Positions 6,701-13,531 of a stretch of 14,739 nucleotides of DNA are shown piece after piece; position 1 is the stretch's first letter; each line of letters begins with the position of its first letter. The stretch covers positions 1 through 14,739 of the forward strand of contig JBFGVE010000068.1 in assembly GCA_041565275.1 (NCBI GenBank), written 5' to 3'. The notes under the pieces were generated by a model, which saw only the letters and a list, made by a program, of their open reading frames with translations, ran no database searches and was not told the origin of the DNA. The stretch comes from CAWUKT01 sp041565275. Lineage in GTDB: Bacteria; Bacteroidota; Bacteroidia; J057; JADKCL01. The translations under genes and the position numbers were made by a program.

Positions 6701-8404
6701 ATGATTAACCGAAAACAAAATCAAATTCAAACCATGCGGTTATTCCAATTGATCCTTGTTGGTTTTGGCTTGTTTTTCATACAGGTCCATATCCCGGTAG
6801 AGGCTCAGATATATTATGTTTATTTTAAGGACAAGCCATTGGCAGAACATCCAGAGAATGACTTTCACCCAAAAGCCTTGGAAAGAAGAGAACGACAAGG
6901 GATTGATTTTCCTCAGGAAAATGATCTCCCCTTGGATTCCCACTATACTGCCACCGTAACCGAACTGGTAGATTCAGTAAGGTTCCAGCTCCGCTGGCTC
7001 AATGCAATGACAGTCAAAGGAAATTTGGAACAAATGACAAAAGTCTCCCGGCTGACTTTTGTCACAGAAGTGGTACCAATGGAGGGTTTTTGGGGAGGAG
7101 CGGCTGATTATGAACAGGAAGAGAGAAGAAATAAATCATATGAAAATGAATTCACGACAGACCTGGCTGATGGATCATTTGCAGGAGACATGAGAAAAAT
7201 TGATTCTGTGAAGATGGAACGGCTGTTGGTTTTGCAGCGTAACATGATTGGGCTTGATATTCTAAAAAAGTACAAATTGAATGGTTCGGGAGTACGGATA
7301 GCGATCTTTGACGCAGGTTTTGCAGGAGTAGATGTACACAGGTCATTTAAGTATCTCAGGGACAATGGTCAAATTGTGGCGACCAAAGACTTTTATGAAA
7401 ATGACAGTAATGTTTACCACCACGGTGACCATGGAACTGCAGTAATGAGTTGTCTGGGGGGAATGTATGACGAAAGGAACTTGGGTGCAGCAACGGGATC
7501 TGAATACTTGTTGGCTAGGACAGAACATGGAATTTGGGAGAAATTGAAAGAAGAAGATTGCTGGCTGGCGGCAGCGCAATGGGCAGACCAAATGGGAGCC
7601 GATATTATCAGTAGCTCATTGGGGTATGGGAAGAAACGGTACACATACGAAGATCTGGACGGAGAGACAACCCTCGTAACTCAAGCAGCATTGACAGCGC
7701 ATAACAAAGGGATTTTGGTGGTGAGTTCTGCTGGAAATACAGGTACAAAAAAAGATTTTCATGTTACTGCCCCGGGTGATGGCGCCAGTGTGCTGACAGT
7801 AGGAAGTTCCTACCCCATGTTGGCGTATCCCATGCCATATTCCTCTCACGGGCCCAATTCAAAAGGTATTCTCAAGCCAAATGTTTCCGGGCCCGGCTTT
7901 GTTATTGCCGCCGATAAAAAAGGAGGATTCGACTTTGCAAGCGGGACTTCTTTCGCATGTCCGTCGATCGCGGGTCTGGCCGCTTGCTTGAAGCAACTGT
8001 ACCCCCATTATTCAAATGTTGATATCAGGCAGACCCTGCAGAAAATCTCACATTTGGAACCCTTTTATAATTACCAATTAGGGTATGGAATTCCTCAAGT
8101 TCAATTGCTATTTGAAGACTTAGAAAAACCGAAGCCTGGATTTGAAGTGACCATCCACAATGACTCGGCCGTTGTAAATTTTGATCAGGAGGTTGTCATT
8201 CAGGATACTGCCGATCAAAGAAGCGGAAAGCCTTGCTTTGTCCACTGGAGGATGCAAAACGGAAGACTAAGTACTTCTCAGAACTTCCTCATCAAAAAGG
8301 ACCAGGGGCTCGCCTTGCCTGTTACAGATTCAAAAGGCGGTAAATTATATATTTGGTTCGACGGAAACCTCTGGTCTTCCGAGGACAAAAAATTTTTACC
8401 TTAA
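6701..8404 (+). CDS. Secreted subtilisin-like serine protease (S8 family)
   Basis: A 567-residue S8 peptidase. A signal peptide is present, with probable cleavage after VEA at residue 35. The catalytic triad is intact: D204 in AIFDAGF, H244 in HGDHGTAV and S417 in SGTSFACP, with oxyanion N346 in SSAGNTG. Residues about 36-130 resemble the propeptide region common in Bacteroidota S8 enzymes, and 131-175 form a charged linker. After the catalytic domain (about 195-470) there is a beta-rich tail of about 95 residues. The tail ends abruptly and shows no clear type IX secretion sorting domain. The ATG at 6701 is used; an in-frame ATG at 6734 gives a shorter n-region and is equally plausible. The substrate is unknown. 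It is transcribed away from the lipoprotein/SulP pair, and its TAA overlaps the valS stop codon. Confidence 0.93.
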   Translation: MINRKQNQIQTMRLFQLILVGFGLFFIQVHIPVEAQIYYVYFKDKPLAEHPENDFHPKALERRERQGIDFPQENDLPLDSHYTATVTELVDSVRFQLRWLNAMTVKGNLEQMTKVSRLTFVTEVVPMEGFWGGAADYEQEERRNKSYENEFTTDLADGSFAGDMRKIDSVKMERLLVLQRNMIGLDILKKYKLNGSGVRIAIFDAGFAGVDVHRSFKYLRDNGQIVATKDFYENDSNVYHHGDHGTAVMSCLGGMYDERNLGAATGSEYLLARTEHGIWEKLKEEDCWLAAAQWADQMGADIISSSLGYGKKRYTYEDLDGETTLVTQAALTAHNKGILVVSSAGNTGTKKDFHVTAPGDGASVLTVGSSYPMLAYPMPYSSHGPNSKGILKPNVSGPGFVIAADKKGGFDFASGTSFACPSIAGLAACLKQLYPHYSNVDIRQTLQKISHLEPFYNYQLGYGIPQVQLLFEDLEKPKPGFEVTIHNDSAVVNFDQEVVIQDTADQRSGKPCFVHWRMQNGRLSTSQNFLIKKDQGLALPVTDSKGGKLYIWFDGNLWSSEDKKFLP

Positions 8405-11085
8405 CCCAGGCTTTCCAATGCCTCGGTCAGCAATTTGATTTTCTCGTGTGTATCTGCCTTGGTCTTGAGTTTTTTCTCAACTACCGCGGGTTTTGCATTT
8501 GACATAAAACGTTCATTACCGAGGGTTTTTTCAATCCCGGTCAGCATACTTTCCAAGCGGTTGATTTCCTTGTTGATCTTCTCTCGCTCGGCCTTTAAAT
8601 CCATTTCGGGAAGTGGGATGAAAATCTTAGAAGTTTCCACCATTACAGTTCCTGACGGATTAGGGCCTTCTTCTGCAAATACAATTTTTTCGATATTCAG
8701 GAACTTGTTGAGAACAGTATTATAACGCGTGAACAAGTCTTCTGATGGTGTATTGACATACAACTGGATGCTCTCATTGTTCTTGATTCCTTTTTCATTT
8801 CGGAATGCCCTAATGGCGGTTACAGCCTTGGTGATGAATTCAAAATCTTTCAACAATTGGCGGTCCAGAGTATCTGGATCCACTTGACCCAGTTCAGTCA
8901 GCATTATCGTCTCATTGGGCTTGCGTTCCCGCAAGTTCTGCCATACTTCTTCACTGATGAAAGGGACGAAGGGATGGGCAATTTGCATTAACTCTTCAAA
9001 TACATCCGTGACCTGGCGCTGCGTACTGCCGCTGAGCCTTTCACCATAAGGCGGCTTCATGATCTCCAGAAACCAGGAGCAGAAATCATCCCAGATCAGT
9101 TTGTAAGTGACTAGGAGTGCGTCAGATATCCTGAATTTCTTAAAATGGTCTTCTAATTCCAGCTTGACTTCCGCCACCCGGCCTTGAATCCAATCTAGTG
9201 CCAGAGACTCAGTCTCGGTAGGGGCCGAATCGGAAGTTTCCCATCCTGAGACCAATCGATACGCATTCCAAATCTTATTGCAGAAGTTTCGGCCCTGCTC
9301 GCAGAGCTTGGAGTGGAGCCCGTTTTTTTCAAGGTCTAGCGGGGTATCGAACTTGAGGTCATTGCCCGCTGGTGAACTCATTAATATTCCTACTCGAACA
9401 CTGTCTGCACCATAAAGGTCTATCAATGCGAGAGGATCGGGAGAATTGCCAAGTGACTTGGACATTTTTCGGCCCAATTCGTCACGGATCAATCCGGTCA
9501 GGTAGACATTGTTGAATGGGCGCTCATTTTTATATTCATAGCTGGCAATGATCATCCGGGCAACCCAGAAGAAAAGGATGTCGGGGCCGGTAACCAGATC
9601 ATTGATAGGAAAGTAATAACCTAACTCTTTGTTGTCTGGATCAGTGATGCCTTTAAACACCTGAAAAGGCCAAAGCCAACTAGAGAACCAAGTGTCAAGA
9701 ACATCTGGATCTTGGTAGAGGTCATTGGGATTTAAATTTTTCCCTGTAGCCGCACGTACTTTTTCAAGAGCTTCTTCAGGAGTAGGAGCCACGAAGTACT
9801 GGCGATTTTCCTCTTCCAATTCCTTTTCAGAATGAAGGTAGAAGGCTGGTATCTGTTGTCCCCACCACAGTTGCCTGGAGATACACCAGTCTTTGATATT
9901 TTCCATCCAGTGTTGGTAGGTGTTCTTGAATTTTTTTGGGAAAAGCTTAACTGTATCGTCCATAACCGCTTTGTAAGCGGGTTTGGATAAGTCCTCCATT
10001 CTTACCCACCACTGGAGGGACAGGCGTGGTTCGATGATGGCATCGGTCCGCTCCGAGTGTCCCACTTGATTGATGTGATCCTCGACTTGAACAATGTGAC
10101 CAGCTGCCCTCAGATCCTCGGTAATTTTTTCCCGAACAATGAAACGGTCTTCTCCGACATACATTCGGGCAGCTTTGCTCATGGTGCCATTCGGATTCAG
10201 TACATCAATGGTTTCAAGATTGTGGCGTTGACCGATCTCATAATCATTGATATCGTGGGCTGGGGTTACCTTTAGACAACCCGTTCCAAACTCCATTTCT
10301 ACATAGTTGTCGGCAATGACCGGAATAGGGCGGTTTAACAATGGGACAAGCGCGCTCTTTCCGATCAGGTGCTGGTAACGTGTGTCTTTGGGATGAACTG
10401 AGATAGCGGTGTCGCCTAAAATCGTTTCCGGACGCGTGGTTGCAATCGTTACCCATTCGTTCTCGGAACCTTCAATCCGATACCGGACATGGTAAAGTTT
10501 GCCGCGCTTTTCCTTGTAGATAACCTCCTCGTCAGAAAGGGCTGTCAACCCCTCAGGATCCCAATTTACCATTCGAAGCCCACGGTATATGTAACCTTTG
10601 TCAAAGAGATCGCAAAACACCTTAATGACAGCTTGGTAGTAATCCTCATCCATGGTAAATCGCGTACGGTCCCAGTCACAGGAGCAGCCCAGCTTGCGTA
10701 ATTGCTTCAAGATGATACCACCATAGGTATCCTTCCATTTAAAAGCATGTGCGAGGAACTCATCTCTGGACAGGTCAGACTTCTTGACTCCTTTGGCACG
10801 CAGCATCTTGACCACTTTAGCCTCTGTAGCAATGGAAGCGTGGTCGGTACCGGGTACCCAACAAGCATTGAATCCTTCCATGCGCTTGCGGCGGATGAGA
10901 ATATCCTGTATGGTATTGTTGAGCATGTGCCCCATGTGCAGCCTCCCAGTCACGTTGGGAGGTGGGATCACAATTGTGTAAGGGGGACGCTCATCTGGAG
11001 TTGAGCGGAAACAACCGTTTTCTTCCCAGAAATGGTACCATTTATCTTCACTTTGGCCAGGATTATAGGTTTTTGAAGTGCTCAT
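8401..11085 (-). CDS. valS: Valine--tRNA ligase
   Basis: A cytoplasmic class I aminoacyl-tRNA synthetase that charges tRNA-Val with valine. The 894 residues are normal for the bacterial enzyme. The HIGH motif appears as HMGH (50-53) after PPPNVTGRL, and KMSKS is at 540-544. The CP1 editing domain spans roughly 190-345 and includes TTRPETILGDTA (216-227) and the HDINDYE segment (287-293), used to hydrolyse Thr-tRNA-Val. The anticodon-binding helical domain covers about 640-790, and a C-terminal coiled coil (about 830-894) is the usual tRNA-contacting arm. The start ATG overlaps the yajQ stop as ATGA (11085-11082), so valS is probably translated in coupling with yajQ. Its stop at 8401 overlaps the convergent protease stop, leaving no room for a private terminator. 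Confidence 0.98.
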   Translation of the reverse strand: MSTSKTYNPGQSEDKWYHFWEENGCFRSTPDERPPYTIVIPPPNVTGRLHMGHMLNNTIQDILIRRKRMEGFNACWVPGTDHASIATEAKVVKMLRAKGVKKSDLSRDEFLAHAFKWKDTYGGIILKQLRKLGCSCDWDRTRFTMDEDYYQAVIKVFCDLFDKGYIYRGLRMVNWDPEGLTALSDEEVIYKEKRGKLYHVRYRIEGSENEWVTIATTRPETILGDTAISVHPKDTRYQHLIGKSALVPLLNRPIPVIADNYVEMEFGTGCLKVTPAHDINDYEIGQRHNLETIDVLNPNGTMSKAARMYVGEDRFIVREKITEDLRAAGHIVQVEDHINQVGHSERTDAIIEPRLSLQWWVRMEDLSKPAYKAVMDDTVKLFPKKFKNTYQHWMENIKDWCISRQLWWGQQIPAFYLHSEKELEEENRQYFVAPTPEEALEKVRAATGKNLNPNDLYQDPDVLDTWFSSWLWPFQVFKGITDPDNKELGYYFPINDLVTGPDILFFWVARMIIASYEYKNERPFNNVYLTGLIRDELGRKMSKSLGNSPDPLALIDLYGADSVRVGILMSSPAGNDLKFDTPLDLEKNGLHSKLCEQGRNFCNKIWNAYRLVSGWETSDSAPTETESLALDWIQGRVAEVKLELEDHFKKFRISDALLVTYKLIWDDFCSWFLEIMKPPYGERLSGSTQRQVTDVFEELMQIAHPFVPFISEEVWQNLRERKPNETIMLTELGQVDPDTLDRQLLKDFEFITKAVTAIRAFRNEKGIKNNESIQLYVNTPSEDLFTRYNTVLNKFLNIEKIVFAEEGPNPSGTVMVETSKIFIPLPEMDLKAEREKINKEINRLESMLTGIEKTLGNERFMSNAKPAVVEKKLKTKADTHEKIKLLTEALESLG

Positions 11086-11573
11086 TTTTTCATATTGACG
11101 AACTGCAGTGGAATACCAAGGTTCCCTTCTTTTAAAAGCTTCATCACCGCCTGGAGGTCATCGATTTTCTTGCCAGTCACGCGAATTTTATCATCCATGA
11201 TCTGGGCTTGTACTTTGAGTTTCGAAGACTTGATCATCTTTATTATTTTGCGGCCTGTATCCTTGCTTATCCCTGATTTGACGACGATCTCTTTACGGGT
11301 CATGTTGCCAGCCGCATAGTGAGGCTCGGTGGCGTCCAAAGCTTGAGGATCCAGCTTCTGCTTCAATAATTTACTTATCAGAACATCTTCGACCTGCCTG
11401 ACACGCATCTCACTGTCCGTCAAAATTGAGATTCGCTTATCTTTTTTATCCAACTCTATTGCAGTGTTTGTACCCTGAAAATCAAACCGGTTAAGAATTT
11501 CCTTCTTTAGATTGTTGATTGCGTTGTCTAGGCTCTGGTCATCAACTTGACTTTCGATATCGAATGATGGCAT
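11082..11573 (-). CDS. YajQ family nucleotide-binding protein
   Basis: A 163-residue member of the YajQ (UPF0234) family, which has two tandem ferredoxin-like folds and binds nucleotides. A Xanthomonas member is known as a cyclic di-GMP effector. The N-terminus PSFDIESQVD, the FDFQGT segment (31-36), the middle TRKEIVVKSGISKDTGRKI stretch and the C-terminus IPLQFVN are family hallmarks, and the length is typical. Its stop codon overlaps the valS start by 4 nt, indicating an operon and coupled translation. Whether it binds cyclic di-GMP in this organism cannot be told from sequence. A weak -7-like box (GAAATTTG in transcription direction, near 11593-11600) lies just upstream. Confidence 0.94.
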   Translation of the reverse strand: MPSFDIESQVDDQSLDNAINNLKKEILNRFDFQGTNTAIELDKKDKRISILTDSEMRVRQVEDVLISKLLKQKLDPQALDATEPHYAAGNMTRKEIVVKSGISKDTGRKIIKMIKSSKLKVQAQIMDDKIRVTGKKIDDLQAVMKLLKEGNLGIPLQFVNMKK

Positions 11574-11584
11574 AACAATGTTGA

Positions 11585-11686
11585 TTAAAGGTCAAATTTC
11601 ACCATTTTTTTTCGAAATGACCAATTTGTTGTCTGAGAAGGATCGCTCGAAACACTGGCCCGGGCAGAATCTTTATTCAGGTCCAT
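11585..11686 (-). CDS. Possible 33-residue small protein
   Basis: In the 145-nt gap between the WD40 gene and yajQ, an ATG at 11686 opens a 33-codon frame ending in TAA at 11585. A GGAAG lies 8 nt before the ATG, a better ribosome-binding match than most genes here have. The product is polar and basic at the end (NWSFRKKMVKFDL), with no hydrophobic segment and no known family. It could equally be a chance frame in a leader or terminator region. Conservation in relatives would decide. Confidence 0.2.
   Translation of the reverse strand: MDLNKDSARASVSSDPSQTTNWSFRKKMVKFDL
11590..11622 (-). other. Imperfect hairpin in the WD40-yajQ gap
   Basis: GGTCA-AA-TTTC (11590-11600) pairs with GAAATGACC (11614-11622), giving nine pairs with a 2-nt bulge around a 13-nt loop that contains eight consecutive T. 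In the direction of transcription (- strand) it is followed only by CTTTAAT, so it is at best a weak terminator for the WD40 gene. Alternatively it is a leader structure in front of yajQ, 16 nt from its ATG. Confidence 0.35.
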
Positions 11687-11718
11687 TGTAACTGCTTCCA
11701 GAGTTGTTTTAACTGCCC

Positions 11719-12639
11719 CTAGACCCTTTCAAACTGCCAACGCATAATTTTTCGGTCATCGCCCACTGAGATCAATCCTCCACTCATCCACAACAAACGG
11801 TTAATACCATTCCGGTGACATTGGTTCTTTTCAAAATTACAGACCTTCATCAGTTTTAGATCATAGGTGCGCCACATCTTTATACTGCTGTCCATACTAC
11901 CCGAAAACACGATCTCCGGATCATCAGAGAAGACAATATCGTTAACTGCATACAAATGGGCAGGAACTGAGTGCAGCATTTTGTAGTCATTGTTGACATC
12001 CCAGCTAGTCAGGTGCGCTCCTCTGCCCGTGGAAAGGAGGTATTTACCATCGCTGGAGAATGCAAGTCGAAATACAGAAAGCTTATGGGCAATCCATTCC
12101 TGTTTGAGTTCAAGACCCATGTCAAATATCCTGATCTTATTGTCACTTGATCCCACGAGAATAGACTTTCCACTGGGGTGTATGGCCATAGTGCGGATAC
12201 TTGATGAACAAATCTTTTGGAAGTGGAAATGACCCAATTGATCCAGGTTCCAGAGAGAAATCGCACCATCTCCACCGCTAGCTAGAATTGTTTTGCCATC
12301 TGGTAAGGGAAGAAAATCAAAAATCGCCTTTTTGTGGAGTTGTACCCGGCGTAGTGTCTTTCTTTCCTTAATGTCCGTAAATATTATATCACCAGACCCC
12401 AGGCCCAATACCAAGAGGCCTCTTTCCGGAGAGAGGTACATGGAGAAAATAGGACCTGGGCTACGCGCAACCGCAACGGCGCTGCCGGAATCCCTTTCTT
12501 CCAAACTCCACTCAGCAACAATCCCTTCTGAAGAGCAGGACAGGAAACGGTTTTTCCGATTACTCAGGATAAGAGAGTATATGGGACCTCTGTGACCGGT
12601 ATACTCTGCAATTTTACGCACTTTGATCTGGCTGGACAT
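11719..12639 (-). CDS. WD40-repeat beta-propeller protein
   Basis: A 306-residue protein that is almost wholly WD40 repeats, probably one seven-bladed propeller and a protein-interaction scaffold. No enzymatic domain, signal peptide or membrane segment is seen. Blades can be followed at about 15-44 (GH...EW), 63-89, 102-130 (H...GGDGAISLW), 147-173, 185-214 (AHK...SW), 227-256 (AH...GSMDSSIKMW) and 276-302 (ending RW). The frame stays open upstream to a TTG at 12741, but that would overlap the bacilliredoxin gene and add a poorly structured stretch. The ATG at 12639 starts MSSQIKVRKIAEYTGH, just before the first blade, and is preferred. A perfect 13-bp inverted repeat lies 15 nt upstream of this ATG. 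The partner and role are unknown; its place behind Fe-S and thiol-redox genes hints at shared regulation but does not prove a shared function. Confidence 0.85.
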   Translation of the reverse strand: MSSQIKVRKIAEYTGHRGPIYSLILSNRKNRFLSCSSEGIVAEWSLEERDSGSAVAVARSPGPIFSMYLSPERGLLVLGLGSGDIIFTDIKERKTLRRVQLHKKAIFDFLPLPDGKTILASGGDGAISLWNLDQLGHFHFQKICSSSIRTMAIHPSGKSILVGSSDNKIRIFDMGLELKQEWIAHKLSVFRLAFSSDGKYLLSTGRGAHLTSWDVNNDYKMLHSVPAHLYAVNDIVFSDDPEIVFSGSMDSSIKMWRTYDLKLMKVCNFEKNQCHRNGINRLLWMSGGLISVGDDRKIMRWQFERV

Positions 12640-12654
12640 GGTTGGTGTTTCTAA

Positions 12655-12704
12655 CAACACAGCATCCGTGGAGTGGCTATATGCCAATTTTGGATGCTGT
12701 GTTG
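12655..12704 (-). repeat. Perfect 13-bp inverted repeat forming a large hairpin
   Basis: CAACACAGCATCC at 12655-12667 is matched exactly by GGATGCTGTGTTG at 12692-12704, with a 24-nt loop. Within the loop, TGGC (12674-12677) and GCCA (12683-12686) can form a 4-bp inner stem. The structure fills most of the 85-nt gap between the bacilliredoxin stop and the WD40 ATG. No T-tract follows on either strand, so it is not a classic terminator. It may be a leader or mRNA-processing hairpin, a protein-binding dyad, or a degenerate repeat element. No second copy was noticed in the window. Confidence 0.8.
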
Positions 12705-12724
12705 GTAAAAGATCGTAGACCTTA

Positions 12725-13141
12725 TCAGCAGTGCTCGTCAAATGCCATTTTTAGGTTTTGAGCAATCATATCTGCAGAACGGCCTTCAATATGACGGCGT
12801 TCGATGAAGTGAACGAGGCTACCATTTTTGAAAAGAGCGATTGCAGGAGAAGATGGTGGATAAGGAAGAAAATAGGTCCTTGCCCTTTCAACAGCTTCAC
12901 GGTCTACTCCCGCAAAAACTGTGGCCATACGGTCTGGAAGCTTTTCATTTTCATTGATAGCCTGGACAACCCCGGGACGAGCTGCACCGGCAGCACATCC
13001 GCAGACAGAATTCACGACTACCAATACAGTTTCATCTTTGTTACTCAAGGCTCCGTCGACTTCCTCTGCAGTACGCAGTTCTTCAAATCCTTTAGATGTC
13101 AGTTCGGAGCGCATCGGTTTTACCAATTCGGGTGGATACAT
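12725..13141 (-). CDS. BrxA/BrxB (YphP) family bacilliredoxin
   Basis: A 138-residue thioredoxin-fold protein of the YphP/YqiW family. In Bacillus these reverse bacillithiol mixed disulfides on proteins. The N-terminus MYPPELVKPMR is characteristic. The active-site CGC motif is at C47-G48-C49 within VNSVCGCAAG, and the conserved final Cys is the last residue (C138). The length is close to the usual 140-145. Bacteroidota genomes often carry this family close to suf genes. Whether this organism makes bacillithiol or another low-molecular-weight thiol is not visible here. It follows the SufT-like gene after 39 nt on the same strand, so it is probably in the same operon and could protect or repair cysteine-containing Suf components (inference). 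Confidence 0.92.
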   Translation of the reverse strand: MYPPELVKPMRSELTSKGFEELRTAEEVDGALSNKDETVLVVVNSVCGCAAGAARPGVVQAINENEKLPDRMATVFAGVDREAVERARTYFLPYPPSSPAIALFKNGSLVHFIERRHIEGRSADMIAQNLKMAFDEHC

Positions 13142-13180
13142 AATACTATCAGTATATGGGTGTGTTCAATAATTAATATC

Positions 13181-13531
13181 TTAAAGTTCGATGTTCATAC
13201 CAAGTTCAAGTTTTGCTTCTTCGGACATCATGGACATTTCCCATGGAGGGTCAAAAGTAAGCTCCACTTCGGAGGATCTGACCCCTTCAACGGAATTGAT
13301 TTTTTCTTCTACCTCACCGGGTAAAGATCCTGCAACCGGACAGTTTGGGGAGGTCAATGTCATCATTACGTGGGTATCCCCAAAAGGGGTGACGTTGACT
13401 TCATAAATTAAGCCTAGTTCATAAATGTTGACAGGGATCTCAGGATCATAGATTGTCTTGATGACTTCAATCACCTGATCTCTGATCGAAGAGGCTTTGT
13501 CGGGATTTACTTTTTCCATGAGCTGGTTCAT
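13181..13531 (-). CDS. sufT: SufT-like DUF59 (MIP18 family) Fe-S cluster assembly protein
   Basis: A 116-residue protein of the DUF59/MIP18 family, whose members assist Fe-S cluster maturation or transfer. The signature DPEIPVNIYELGLIY lies at 29-43, followed by TSPNCPVAGSLPGEV (60-74) with the conserved Cys at 64, and FDPPW (93-97) near the end. Together these match the SUF-associated subgroup common in Bacteroidota. The ATG at 13531 overlaps the sufS stop as ATGA, indicating coupled translation; an in-frame ATG at 13519 is a less likely start. Its position directly after sufS supports a role in the SUF pathway. The name sufT follows the family. Its exact step, carrier or maturation factor, is not established here. 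Confidence 0.9.
   Translation of the reverse strand: MNQLMEKVNPDKASSIRDQVIEVIKTIYDPEIPVNIYELGLIYEVNVTPFGDTHVMMTLTSPNCPVAGSLPGEVEEKINSVEGVRSSEVELTFDPPWEMSMMSEEAKLELGMNIEL

Noticed and set aside
12640..12741. Upstream TTG start extending the WD40 protein into the bacilliredoxin gene
   Set aside because: It would translate through the inverted repeat, add residues outside any blade and use a rare start. The ATG at 12639 begins just before the first blade.
12758..13324. A 188-codon open frame on the + strand across the bacilliredoxin and SufT-like genes
   Set aside because: It runs antisense across two well-supported genes and the gap between them. It is rich in Phe, Ser and Cys with no family likeness.
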